Assembly: GCF_900129785.1 (NCBI RefSeq)
Contig: NZ_FSRC01000004.1
Location: 361,461-425,460 of the forward strand
DNA: 64,000 nt
Direction: 5' to 3'
Source: Algoriphagus halophilus
GTDB taxonomy: Bacteria > Bacteroidota > Bacteroidia > Cytophagales > Cyclobacteriaceae
Under the pieces are notes generated by a model, which was not told the origin of the DNA, made no database searches, and saw only the letters and a list, made by a program, of their open reading frames with translations. This document shows, piece by piece, positions 55,060 through 63,935 of this stretch (positions are counted from its first letter, which is position 1; each line of letters starts with the position of its first letter). The position numbers and the translations under genes are program-made.

Positions 55060-56388
55060 ATGAGAAAATTTACCGCTTTAGGCATGTTGGCCGGAATTCT
55101 GAGTATTCCTGCTTTTGCCCAAAACAAAATTGAATTCAAAGAATTTGATTTAGACAATGGATTGCACGTGATCATGCATCAGGATCAAAGTACACCTATT
55201 GTGGTGACTTCCGTTTTGTATCATGTAGGATCCAAAAATGAAAATCCAGAACGAACAGGCTTTGCTCACTTCTTTGAACACCTCATGTTTGAAGGATCTG
55301 AAAATATCGAGCGTGGCCAATATATGAATATCATCCAAGGAAGAGGAGGAACCTTGAATGCCTACACATCTAATGATATCACGTATTACTATGAATCTTT
55401 ACCTTCCAATGAACTGGAACTCGCTTTATATATGGAAAGTGAGCGAATGCTTCATTCAAAGGTGGATGAGACAGGAGTAGAGACTCAACGTGAAGTTGTA
55501 AAGGAAGAAAGACGGCAGCGATATGAGAACCAGCCATACGGTACGATTCTTCCAGAAACCTTGAAAAGAGCCTACTCCAAGCACCCTTACCAATGGGCTC
55601 CAATTGGATCTATGGAACATTTGAATGCTGCTTCCATTGAGGAATTCCAACAGTTTTACAAAGATTTTTATGTCCCTAATAATGCCACATTAACCATTGC
55701 AGGGGATATTGATTACAAACAGACTGAGGATTGGGTAAGAAAGTATTTCTCAGAAATCCCTATGGGAAAGAAAGAGATTTATAGGCCTAATGTAAAAGAG
55801 CCGAAGAAGACAGAAGAAATCCGTGATGTGATCTATGACAATATTCAGATTCCAGCGGTAATCCAAGCTTATAATCTTCCTCCTAAAACATATGAAGATT
55901 CCTATGCATTATCTATGCTATCTACTTATTTGACTGGAGGAGCCTCTTCTTTGATGACCAAAGAGTTGGTGGATAAGCAGCAAAAAGCGTTGGTGGTGGC
56001 TGCAATTCCATTGGAATTGGAAGACGGTGGAATTTTCATCATGTATAGCATTGCGAATATGGGAGTGGAACCTAAAGACCTAGAGTCGGAAATAGATAAA
56101 TTGATTTTACAGGTTCAAGAAGAGGGATTGAGTGACCAGGATTTCACTAAGCTGAAGAATATCATGGAAAACAATATTGTAAGCAGTAATTCTTCCATGG
56201 CAGGTATTGCGGAAAACCTCGCAGAAGCACACGTCATTTATGGAGATGCTAATTACATCAACAAAGTAATGGATGCTTACAGTAAGGTGACGAAAGAAGA
56301 TATTCAACGTGTAGCAAAGGAGTATCTGGATCTTAAGGGGAGAGTGGTTTTGTATTACTTGCCAAAGGCCCAACAACCTGCTCAATAA
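55060..56388 (+). CDS. M16 peptidase, catalytic subunit
   Basis: A 442-residue exported zinc peptidase with signal MRKFTALGMLAGILSIPAFAQ. The inverted zinc motif HFFEH is at residues 70-74 (His70, Glu73, His74), with the downstream Glu ligand in the REVVKEERRQRY stretch. It has two M16 halves, the second being non-catalytic, as in processing-peptidase-like enzymes. It is followed by a second M16 gene in an operon, the classic catalytic plus partner arrangement. Likely a periplasmic oligopeptide-degrading protease. Confidence 0.93.
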   Translation: MRKFTALGMLAGILSIPAFAQNKIEFKEFDLDNGLHVIMHQDQSTPIVVTSVLYHVGSKNENPERTGFAHFFEHLMFEGSENIERGQYMNIIQGRGGTLNAYTSNDITYYYESLPSNELELALYMESERMLHSKVDETGVETQREVVKEERRQRYENQPYGTILPETLKRAYSKHPYQWAPIGSMEHLNAASIEEFQQFYKDFYVPNNATLTIAGDIDYKQTEDWVRKYFSEIPMGKKEIYRPNVKEPKKTEEIRDVIYDNIQIPAVIQAYNLPPKTYEDSYALSMLSTYLTGGASSLMTKELVDKQQKALVVAAIPLELEDGGIFIMYSIANMGVEPKDLESEIDKLILQVQEEGLSDQDFTKLKNIMENNIVSSNSSMAGIAENLAEAHVIYGDANYINKVMDAYSKVTKEDIQRVAKEYLDLKGRVVLYYLPKAQQPAQ

Positions 56389-56415
56389 TTGTTTCACCTA
56401 AATACTCCAATCGAC

Positions 56416-58461
56416 ATGAAAAAAATAGCAATATCGTTTGTATTAAGTTTTATGATAGCTGTGGTGAGTTTTGCTCAGCTAGATAGAAGCCAATTCCCTA
56501 AATCAGGTCCAGCACCAGAGATAAAAATAGGAGAAGCAGAAACCTTCACCTTGGACAATGGGCTAAAAGTCTTCGTCGTTCAAAATGATAAACTTCCTCG
56601 AGTAGCATTTACCCTGGTATTAGAAAGAGATCCTTTATTGGAAGGGGATAAGGCCGGACTTACAGGTTTTGTAGGAGAAATGATGACAGGAGGTACGACC
56701 ACCAGAACCAAAGACCAGTTGGATGAGGAAGTAGACTTTATTGGTGGAAGTTTGTCAGCAGGCTCTACTTCTATATTTGCATCTTCTTTGAAAAAGCACC
56801 AGGCTAAAATTTTGGAATTAATGGCTGATGTGCTTTATAATCCGGTTTTTCCACAAGAAGAACTAGATAAATTAAAAAAGCAATCCCTTACTGCCTTGGC
56901 AACCAGCAAAGATGATCCTGGTGCCATTTCTTCAAGGTTGGTCAATGCCATGATATATGGTAAAGATCACCCATATGGTGAAGTGACCACTGAAGAAACC
57001 ATCAATAATATTACTGTTGAGGATATTAAGAAATACTACGAAACTTTCTTCAAGCCCAATATTGCCTATTTGGCTATTGTAGGAGATATGGATAAGGCTG
57101 AAGCTGAAAAAGTAGTGAATGAGTTTTTTGCAAAATGGGAGCCAGGAGATGTTCCAACATTTACTTATAAGACCCCAGAAAGACCGGAAGAAAATGTGGT
57201 AGGGTTAGTGGATAGAAGTTCCTCTGTACAAACCAATATCAATATTGTACAGCCTGTGGATTTGAAAATCGGAGATGAGAATTACATTTCCAGTAGACTG
57301 GTAAACCAGATTTTGGGAGGCGGATCTTCCTCTAGATTATTTATGAACCTAAGAGAAGATAAAGGCTATACATATGGTGCTTATTCCTCTATTTCCTCAG
57401 ATAAATTGATCGGGGAGATTTCTGCGAATGCTGCTGTAAGGACAGAGGTAACGGACTCCGCTGTGGTACAATTTATTTATGAATTGGATAGGTTGGTTAA
57501 AAGTGGGGTTACAGAAGAGGAATTGGAAAAAGCGAAGTCTAATTTGGCAGGCTCCTTTGGCCGTTCATTGGAGAGCCCTTCGACCATTGCCAATTTTGCA
57601 TTGAACACAGAGCGTTATAATCTGCCTAAAGATTATTATGCAACCTACCTTCAAAAAATGAACTCCTACACGGTGGAGGATATCAATAAAGCAGCGGTGG
57701 ATTTAATTCAGCCTGATAAAATGTATATCACAGCCGTAGGGAATGGTTCCGAGATCAAAGACAAGCTTGCTCAGTTTGGAGAAGTAAGAATGTATGACAA
57801 CATGGGGGATCCTGCCAAAGAAATTGAAATGGCTGATGCCAGCTTGACTGCTGAAAAAGTGTTAGAAAACTATATTTCTGCCATTGGAGGAGAAGAAGCA
57901 GTTTCCCAAATCAAAGCAGCAAAATTAGTGATGGCTGCAGATGTCTTGGGCAATGCTGTACAAATAGCGATGACTTTTGATGATGCCAATATGAGATTTG
58001 GTCAAAAGACCATGGTGATGGGTAATGTCATGCAAAGTTCTACCATGATGGATGGAAAAGGATCTATTTCTGCTCAAGGTCAAACGATAGAAATGACAGA
58101 TGAACAGTATGAGGAAGCGAAGATGAATGCTTTTTTCATTCCTGAATTACATTATGCTGCAATGGGATATGCTACCCAATTGGATGGTGTGAAGGATGTG
58201 GAAGGTACGCCGGCATATAAAGTGATCATATCAAATCCATCTGGAGCCAAAGTAATTAACTATTATTCTGTGGATTCTGGTTTGAAAATCAAAAATGAAA
58301 ATGAAAAAGCCGGTGATACATTCTATTCCGACTACCAAGAAAAGAATGGTGTGTTGATACCGATGTCTTGGACGATGAAATCGCCTATGCTTCCAGTGCC
58401 TTTGGAAGCTAAGATTGAAACTTTGGAAATCAATCCTCCGCTGACTGAAACTGACTTTTAA
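56416..58461 (+). CDS. M16 peptidase-like partner with C-terminal LolA-like domain
   Basis: A 681-residue exported protein; the ATG at 56416 opens the signal MKKIAISFVLSFMIAVVSFAQ. Residues about 40-450 are an M16 pair, but where the catalytic subunit has HFFEH this protein reads FVGEMMTGG, so it has no zinc site and acts as partner. Residues about 475-680 (LTAEKVLENYISAIGGEEAVSQIKAAK and following strands) resemble a LolA-like lipid-carrier barrel. The fusion of an inactive M16 partner to this domain is notable. It lies 27 bases after the catalytic gene. Confidence 0.88.
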   Translation: MKKIAISFVLSFMIAVVSFAQLDRSQFPKSGPAPEIKIGEAETFTLDNGLKVFVVQNDKLPRVAFTLVLERDPLLEGDKAGLTGFVGEMMTGGTTTRTKDQLDEEVDFIGGSLSAGSTSIFASSLKKHQAKILELMADVLYNPVFPQEELDKLKKQSLTALATSKDDPGAISSRLVNAMIYGKDHPYGEVTTEETINNITVEDIKKYYETFFKPNIAYLAIVGDMDKAEAEKVVNEFFAKWEPGDVPTFTYKTPERPEENVVGLVDRSSSVQTNINIVQPVDLKIGDENYISSRLVNQILGGGSSSRLFMNLREDKGYTYGAYSSISSDKLIGEISANAAVRTEVTDSAVVQFIYELDRLVKSGVTEEELEKAKSNLAGSFGRSLESPSTIANFALNTERYNLPKDYYATYLQKMNSYTVEDINKAAVDLIQPDKMYITAVGNGSEIKDKLAQFGEVRMYDNMGDPAKEIEMADASLTAEKVLENYISAIGGEEAVSQIKAAKLVMAADVLGNAVQIAMTFDDANMRFGQKTMVMGNVMQSSTMMDGKGSISAQGQTIEMTDEQYEEAKMNAFFIPELHYAAMGYATQLDGVKDVEGTPAYKVIISNPSGAKVINYYSVDSGLKIKNENEKAGDTFYSDYQEKNGVLIPMSWTMKSPMLPVPLEAKIETLEINPPLTETDF

Positions 58462-58467
58462 TTAATT

Positions 58468-58502
58468 AAAAAAAGGGCCGAATCAAAATCGGCCCTTTTT
58501 TT
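58468..58502. terminator. Bidirectional terminator between the M16 and M61 genes
   Basis: GGGCCGA (58475-58481) pairs with TCGGCCC (58489-58495), with an A run before and a T run after, so it works on both strands. It reaches into the stop codon of the minus-strand M61 gene at 58501-58503. Confidence 0.92.
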
Positions 58503-60141
58503 AGTTCATCCATTTTTTTCTGATATCAGTCTCTTCAGCTATAGCTAAATTGATTTGAGGAAAATACCTCTCTGTAGACTCAAATGTGCATTCAAATCGA
58601 TTTCCATTCGTACGTTCAACCTTAACTTCAATGTGAGATACTGATTCTTCAAATGAAATTTGATCTCCTATCATCAGTTTGTCAAATGCTGGAGAGTCTG
58701 GATGGACTTTGACGATTTTATGATCGTGGGTTAAAATCCCTAGTTTTCCGGCCAAGTGATCTGGATTTGGTCTTTGGACATAGTCTATTCCTAAACAGCT
58801 GATTTTTTCTGAGAAGTATGCTAATATATCCTCGTTTCCAGAGATATAATGTTCATAGAAAGTTTTGAAAACTTCCGGTTTTGAAGTTTGGCTTAGAATT
58901 AGGTTCCAAAATTCAGATTGACTGTACCCTTTTCTAGGTTTTCCGAATTGTTGCCAAGCCAATTTCATGACTTGAGGAAAACTGCTTCCCCCTTCGATCA
59001 ACAGTAAATCCAAACAAAAACAGATCAAGCTTCCGTGTGTATAGATGTTTACTTTTCGGTCTGGGATTCCTGGCTGATAGCCATCCAGCCATAGATCAAA
59101 GCTGGATTCCAGGATATTTTGATTCTTCCAACCCAAGTTGTTGATCTCCCTTTGTAAGGTGCTTTCAATCTGTTTCAAAAATACCTCCAGGGAATATACT
59201 CCTGATTTCAGCAGGTATAAATCACCCATATAGGTGGTAATTCCTTCTAGGAGCCAACCGGCTTGGGTATAAGTTTCCTTCGAAAAGTCGTAGGGTAAAA
59301 GTTCTTTTGGTCGGATTCTACAGACATTCCAAGCATGATAAAGCTCATGAGAGCCTACTCCTAAAAGATCTTCCATTTTCAGCTCTTCTACAAGATCAGT
59401 TGCAGGGCCTAACGTAATAACGGTTCCTTTCTGGTGTTCTACCCCATGATAATGTTTATAAGGAAGCAATTGAAAAATAAAATGGTACTCTGATTCGGGA
59501 AATTCACCGAAATCCCTGATTTGGGTATCTGTGAATTTTTGAAAATTGTACAGGAAAGCCTTGATGTCAAAATGAATGGCTCCCTGAATCCAAATGTGGA
59601 ATACTGAACCGGTGCTTTCATAAGACCAATGTTGCACATTATTCGATGCCAATAGGGTAGAATCTACTAGCATTTGGAAGTTTTCAGCGATCCATTTTCC
59701 CTCTTGGTTTTTAGGTATGGTACAGACGATTTTTTGAAAAGAGGGTAGGTTTACTTCTAATTCAAAGGGATTTTGAGCAAGGCTTTTTACCTCAAAACAA
59801 CAGTTTATGAAATTGAGATATACTTGCTCTTCATCCACCCAGGCCCCACCTGCATCCATTCTTGCGCAGAAAAATTCATATTCCACGAGGTAGGTATGAT
59901 TTTTTTCGGATTGAAAGGTCCAACAATCTTTACTCAGTTTTTGAAATTGGATGTTTTCTTGATTCTGATTTTTGATTTGAAAACTTCGAACGTATTGCGC
60001 ATAATTGGCCAGTTGATATCGCCCTGCGCGCCATGCGGGTAGTTGAAGCTCAATAGTTTGACTTGAATGGGCTTTAATTTCAAGTTGAATTAATATAAAC
60101 TGGGAGGCTGGATTGGGACAACTTATTGTATATTTGCACAT
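58501..60141 (-). CDS. M61 glycyl aminopeptidase-like protein
   Basis: About 546 residues, cytoplasmic by sequence since no signal peptide is seen. The zinc motif is HELYH, about residues 262-266, in GVGSHELYHAWNVCRIRP; a C-terminal PDZ-like domain (VHPDSPAFDKLMIGDQI) follows. M61 enzymes remove N-terminal Gly or Ala from peptides. I prefer the start at 60141 (MCKYTISCPNP), matching the family N-terminus; an upstream in-frame start at 60165 is possible. It is divergent from rpmH. Confidence 0.88.
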   Translation of the reverse strand: MCKYTISCPNPASQFILIQLEIKAHSSQTIELQLPAWRAGRYQLANYAQYVRSFQIKNQNQENIQFQKLSKDCWTFQSEKNHTYLVEYEFFCARMDAGGAWVDEEQVYLNFINCCFEVKSLAQNPFELEVNLPSFQKIVCTIPKNQEGKWIAENFQMLVDSTLLASNNVQHWSYESTGSVFHIWIQGAIHFDIKAFLYNFQKFTDTQIRDFGEFPESEYHFIFQLLPYKHYHGVEHQKGTVITLGPATDLVEELKMEDLLGVGSHELYHAWNVCRIRPKELLPYDFSKETYTQAGWLLEGITTYMGDLYLLKSGVYSLEVFLKQIESTLQREINNLGWKNQNILESSFDLWLDGYQPGIPDRKVNIYTHGSLICFCLDLLLIEGGSSFPQVMKLAWQQFGKPRKGYSQSEFWNLILSQTSKPEVFKTFYEHYISGNEDILAYFSEKISCLGIDYVQRPNPDHLAGKLGILTHDHKIVKVHPDSPAFDKLMIGDQISFEESVSHIEVKVERTNGNRFECTFESTERYFPQINLAIAEETDIRKKWMN

Positions 60142-60180
60142 AATTACCGGGTTATAGTCTAACAAATGTATTGGGTAGGT

Positions 60181-60210
60181 TTGTATTTCAAAAAATGCTA
60201 CTTATCTTTG
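60181..60210 (+). promoter_or_regulatory. Promoter of rpmH-rnpA
   Basis: TTG (60181-60183), a 19-base spacer and TATCTTTG (60203-60210), a near-ideal Bacteroidota promoter. Transcription should start near 60217, leaving a 60-base leader before the rpmH ATG, unlike the very short leaders of other genes here. Confidence 0.75.
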
Positions 60211-60277
60211 CAGTCCTTTTTGAGACCTATTCCTCAGAGAGGATATTCAGGAAGCAAATAGATAAAGATATTCGATC

Positions 60278-60436
60278 ATGAAAAGAACATTCCAGCCTTC
60301 TCGCAGAAAAAGAAAAAATAAGCACGGCTTTAGAGAAAGAATGTCTTCTGCTAACGGTAGAAGAGTATTGAAAGCCAGAAGAGCAAAAGGAAGACACAAA
60401 TTATCTGTGTCATCTGAAAAGACATTGAAGAAGTAA
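60278..60436 (+). CDS. rpmH: Ribosomal protein L34
   Basis: A 52-residue highly basic protein, [20 protein letters not shown] onward, a complete match to the L34 pattern (F-x-P-S-x-x-K-R, then [22 protein letters not shown]), with a C-terminal extension typical of Bacteroidota. A component of the large ribosomal subunit. It is followed 48 bases later by rnpA, as in most bacteria. Confidence 0.98.
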   Translation: MKRTFQPSRRKRKNKHGFRERMSSANGRRVLKARRAKGRHKLSVSSEKTLKK

Positions 60437-60484
60437 TTCTTTGAGGTAGTTTTCGTATGTTCACATACGGTTTTACTCCTTGTG

Positions 60485-60877
60485 ATGAATTATAAACTTC
60501 CAAAAAGCGAACGGCTATATGCCGAAAAAGAAATCAAGGAACTTTTTAACGAAGGTTCCTCTTTTTTTTTATTTCCATTTAAAGTCCAATTTTTTGTTAA
60601 AAAGCAGGGGGAACATGGAACCCCAAAGGTACTTTTCTCCGTTTCCAAGAAGAAAATCAAAAAGGCTGTAGATAGGAATTTCATCAAAAGAAGGATGAAA
60701 GAAGCCTACAGGCTGAATAAACACCTCCTTTCGACTTTAGATAATAAAGTATTAATTTTAGGATTGATATATGTAGGCCCCAAGGATATGGGATTCCACG
60801 ATATCCAAGCTAAAACTATCCTAATACTTCACAGATTAGTCAAAGAGCTAAACGCTAACCATTCAGGACATGAATAA
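60485..60877 (+). CDS. rnpA: Ribonuclease P protein component
   Basis: The protein cofactor of RNase P, which matures tRNA 5' ends. A 130-residue basic protein with the RNR-type motif VDRNFIKRRMKEAYRLNK near residue 60 and the central cleft strands (FFVKKQGEHGTPKVLFSVSKKK). The ATG at 60485 is preferred over an in-frame GTG one codon earlier. It overlaps the S41 peptidase gene by 8 bases. The yidD gene that often follows rnpA is not present here. Confidence 0.93.
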   Translation: MNYKLPKSERLYAEKEIKELFNEGSSFFLFPFKVQFFVKKQGEHGTPKVLFSVSKKKIKKAVDRNFIKRRMKEAYRLNKHLLSTLDNKVLILGLIYVGPKDMGFHDIQAKTILILHRLVKELNANHSGHE

Positions 60878-62531
60878 AACGCTTAAAAAATCATTACTCG
60901 TATTCTTGTTGGGTGCAATTGTCCTTTCAGGATTTTTTGCATTTAAAACGAAGAACGATAAGTTGTTTGCGATCGCAAAGAACATAGATATTTTCGCTAC
61001 CATGGTTCGTGAATTGGATTCTTATTACGTGGATGAAATTGATCCAGATGAGCTAGTGACTATTGGTATCAATGCGATGCTGGAGGAGTTGGATCCTTAT
61101 ACGACTTATATTCCTGAAGAAGAATCCGATGATTTCAGAATGATGACTACCGGTGAATATGGTGGAGTTGGAGCTTTGATCGGAAATAGAGGGGAAGGAA
61201 ATATTGTCATTATGCCCTATACAGGTTTTCCTGCTCAGTCTGTAGGGATGAAAATTGCTGATCAATTGCTGAAGGTGGATACTGTAGCAGTATCTGATAT
61301 TCCCACTTCTGAAGTTTCATCCTTATTGAAAGGGCCGGCCAATACAGAAGTATTCGTGCAAGTTAAAAGAGGAGATGATACCTTAGATTTTAATCTGACC
61401 AGAAGAAAAATTGTGATCAAGAATGTGCCTTTTTATGGGAAGGTAGATGAGCACACAGGATATATTAAGTTATCTGATTTTACTACCAATGCTTCCAATG
61501 AGGTAAGAAATGCATTGTTGGATTTGAAAGGTCAAGGCGTGGATCGTTTGATTTTAGATTTGAGAGACAACCCAGGAGGTTTGGTGAATGAGGCAGCAGA
61601 AATTGTTAACTTATTTATTCCAAAAGGGAAAGACATCGTAAAGACAATAGGTAAGCTTGAGAACGTAAACTACACCTATAAAACCAATAAGACTCCGTTG
61701 GATAAGGAAATACCATTGGTGGTGTTGATTAATGAAAATTCTGCTTCCGCTTCAGAAATCGTAGCAGGAGCACTACAAGATTATGATAGAGCGGTATTGA
61801 TCGGGAGGAAATCATTTGGTAAGGGGTTAGTGCAGACTACCATACCGCTTTCTTATAATTCCCAAATGAAAATCACTACTGCCAAATATTATATCCCAAG
61901 TGGAAGATGTATTCAGGCAATAGACTATGCTCAAACAAGGGAAAATGGGGAGATTACTACTGTGCCTGATTCTTTGAGAAAAGAGTTTAAGACTAAAAAT
62001 GGCCGAGTAGTATTGGACGGAGCAGGTATTGAGCCAGATGAGTTAATTGAAAAAGTAAAATATGCTCCTATTTCATACAGCCTGGTAGCAAGAAGTCACA
62101 TATTTGATTATGCTACCCAGTACGCCCGTTCTCATCCAGAGATTTCAAGCCCCTCAGACTTTTCAATATCTGATGAAGAATATGAGCAGTTTGTGAAATG
62201 GCTGGATGGTAAAGAGTATGATTATACGACTTATCTAGAAAAATCAGTTGAGGATTTAACTGAGTTGGCCGAGAAGGAGACTTACTATGATGAAATTAAA
62301 GCTCAGATAGAAGCCATAAATACGAAAGTACATCATAGTAAAGAGCAGGACTTAATCAATCATCAAAAGGAAATCAGAAAGATTTTGTCTGAGGAAATTG
62401 TATCGCGTTATTATTTCCAAGAGGGAATGATTGAAGCGAGTTTGAATGATGATCCTGCAGTGAAAGAGGCCGTAAATTTTCTGTCCATTCCTGATAAGTA
62501 CCAGCAGACCTTGACTGCTTCTGTGAAGTAA
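60870..62531 (+). CDS. S41-family C-terminal processing peptidase
   Basis: A 553-residue protease held by an N-terminal membrane helix (residues 9-25). A PDZ domain follows at about 85-170 (GEYGGVGALIGNRGEGNIVIMPYTGFPA). The catalytic dyad is Ser293 in NENSASASE and Lys318 in SFGKGLVQ, with Gln322 also present. CtpA-type enzymes trim C-termini of periplasmic proteins. The C-terminal 150 residues are helical and unassigned. It overlaps rnpA by 8 bases and the tsaB ATG starts on its stop codon. Confidence 0.95.
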   Translation: MNKTLKKSLLVFLLGAIVLSGFFAFKTKNDKLFAIAKNIDIFATMVRELDSYYVDEIDPDELVTIGINAMLEELDPYTTYIPEEESDDFRMMTTGEYGGVGALIGNRGEGNIVIMPYTGFPAQSVGMKIADQLLKVDTVAVSDIPTSEVSSLLKGPANTEVFVQVKRGDDTLDFNLTRRKIVIKNVPFYGKVDEHTGYIKLSDFTTNASNEVRNALLDLKGQGVDRLILDLRDNPGGLVNEAAEIVNLFIPKGKDIVKTIGKLENVNYTYKTNKTPLDKEIPLVVLINENSASASEIVAGALQDYDRAVLIGRKSFGKGLVQTTIPLSYNSQMKITTAKYYIPSGRCIQAIDYAQTRENGEITTVPDSLRKEFKTKNGRVVLDGAGIEPDELIEKVKYAPISYSLVARSHIFDYATQYARSHPEISSPSDFSISDEEYEQFVKWLDGKEYDYTTYLEKSVEDLTELAEKETYYDEIKAQIEAINTKVHHSKEQDLINHQKEIRKILSEEIVSRYYFQEGMIEASLNDDPAVKEAVNFLSIPDKYQQTLTASVK

Positions 62532-63226
62532 TGATGGCTTTGATTCTATCCATAGAAACATCGACTCCTGTTTGTTCGGTTGCCTTGCATGTGGATGGCC
62601 TGTTGCAAGGGCTGAAAGAAGTAGATTTACCTGGAGCACATTCTGAGCGCCTCTTAGGTTTGATAGAGGAATTATTGGAAACTTGCCAGGTGAAGCTTGA
62701 AGAAGTAAACGCGGTGGCAGTATCGGAAGGGCCTGGGTCGTATACGGGATTAAGAATTGGAGTGTCTACTGCAAAAGGTTTATGTTTTGCAGGTAACAAA
62801 CCTTTAATAGGAGTAAATACCCTGGCAGCTTTGGCTAGAGGAGCCATGAATGATCTGGATTCCTCAGCAGTGGTGATTTCTATGTTGGATGCTCGGAGGA
62901 TGGAGGTATATAGGGAGGTGTTTGATGCGGAGATGAATTCTATTGAAAAGTTGGATGCCGAGGTAATTGAAGAGTCTTCTTTTAAAAAATATTTAGAAAG
63001 AGGTCCAGTATATTTTATAGGAGATGCTGTTGCTAAGGTAAAGGAGGTGATTACTCATCCCAATGCAGTCTTTTTAGAGAATAGAATTTCGGCCAAACAA
63101 GTTGGGGAAATAGCTTGGGAAAAGTTTCAAAAGGATGAGCTGGAAGATCTGGCTTATTTTGTCCCAAACTATTTGAAAGAATTTAAAGTGTTGAAGTCAA
63201 AAAAGAATCCATTGTTAATGTCATGA
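62531..63226 (+). CDS. tsaB: tRNA threonylcarbamoyladenosine biosynthesis protein TsaB
   Basis: Part of the TsaBDE complex that makes t6A37 in tRNAs decoding ANN codons. A 231-residue ASKHA-fold protein opening with MALILSIETSTPVCSVAL and carrying GPGSYTGLRIGVSTAKGL near residue 70, both TsaB hallmarks. It shares bases with the S41 stop codon (TAATG) and overlaps the DUF2480 gene by ATGA. Confidence 0.94.
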   Translation: MMALILSIETSTPVCSVALHVDGLLQGLKEVDLPGAHSERLLGLIEELLETCQVKLEEVNAVAVSEGPGSYTGLRIGVSTAKGLCFAGNKPLIGVNTLAALARGAMNDLDSSAVVISMLDARRMEVYREVFDAEMNSIEKLDAEVIEESSFKKYLERGPVYFIGDAVAKVKEVITHPNAVFLENRISAKQVGEIAWEKFQKDELEDLAYFVPNYLKEFKVLKSKKNPLLMS

Positions 63227-63732
63227 GTGAAATTGTAAACAGGGTAGCACAAAGTGCAATTGTGTCTTTGGATTTGGAAGAGTTCTATCCTCGGGAAGAG
63301 CGTGTGATTTTTGACTTAAAGCCCTTTTTGTATCAAGAATTGGTTTTAAGGGAGAAAGAATTTCGTACTGCGCTGAAGGAGCTGGATTGGTCCCAGTATC
63401 AGGATAAGTGGGTTGCCATACTTTGTTCGGCGGATGCAATTGTTCCAAATTGGGCATATATGTTAGTTTCGACCTACCTGACCCCAGTTTCAAAAGGATA
63501 TGCAGTCGGAGACTTGGATGCTTTGGAAGTGTTGATTTCTGAAAAATGTTTGGGAGAGTTGGACTTAGATAGATTCCAGGATAAGCCCGTAATTGTAAAA
63601 GGTTGTTCCAATTTTCCTATTCCACTTTTTGCTTACGGGAGGATTGTTTCCTTGGTTCAAAGCAGGGCAAAGACCATTATGTATGGGGAGCCATGTAGCA
63701 CGGTTCCACTTTATAAAAAAGCAAAGTCCTGA
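63223..63732 (+). CDS. DUF2480 family protein
   Basis: A 169-residue cytoplasmic protein of the DUF2480 family, common in Bacteroidota (SEIVNRVAQSAIVSLDLEEFYPREERVIFDLK, DWSQYQDKWVAILCSADAIVPNWAYMLV). Function is unknown. It starts within the tsaB stop codon (ATGA) and is therefore co-translated with it. It is the last gene of the rpmH operon region. No terminator hairpin is obvious after it. Confidence 0.85.
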   Translation: MSEIVNRVAQSAIVSLDLEEFYPREERVIFDLKPFLYQELVLREKEFRTALKELDWSQYQDKWVAILCSADAIVPNWAYMLVSTYLTPVSKGYAVGDLDALEVLISEKCLGELDLDRFQDKPVIVKGCSNFPIPLFAYGRIVSLVQSRAKTIMYGEPCSTVPLYKKAKS

Positions 63733-63789
63733 TTTTTAATTCACTGCAAAAAATATTGTAAAAGTTTGAATTTTTCTTGGGTTCAATGC

Positions 63790-63820
63790 TTGTGAATTTA
63801 GGGAAACAGCGCTATGTTTG
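63790..63820 (+). promoter_or_regulatory. Upstream tandem promoter P1 at the window end
   Basis: TTG (63790-63792), a 20-base spacer and TATGTTTG (63813-63820), followed by CACTCCC. The same CACTCCC follows the second promoter 115 bases downstream, so the initiation region is duplicated. The target gene lies beyond the window. Confidence 0.7.
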
Positions 63821-63905
63821 CACTCCCAATTGAGAAAAGACTCAACGGAAATTGAAATAAAAAGCAAAGGCGAAAAATAATTTAAAAATTTTTTCAAAGA
63901 GGTTA

Positions 63906-63935
63906 TTGCGGATTAAAAAAAGCTTCTTACCTTTG
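63906..63935 (+). promoter_or_regulatory. Downstream tandem promoter P2 at the window end
   Basis: TTG (63906-63908), a 19-base spacer and TACCTTTG (63928-63935), then CACTCCC. A 6-base stem CCCTTC/GAAGGG (63940-63945, 63952-63957) sits at the expected transcript start. Tandem near-ideal promoters with no ORF after them suggest a stable RNA operon, perhaps rRNA, starting past base 64000; this is inference. Confidence 0.7.

Noticed and set aside
60129..60136. TATATTTG box as a second rpmH promoter
   Set aside because: It lies inside the start of the minus-strand M61 gene with no suitable -33 element checked, and the promoter at 60181-60210 is better.
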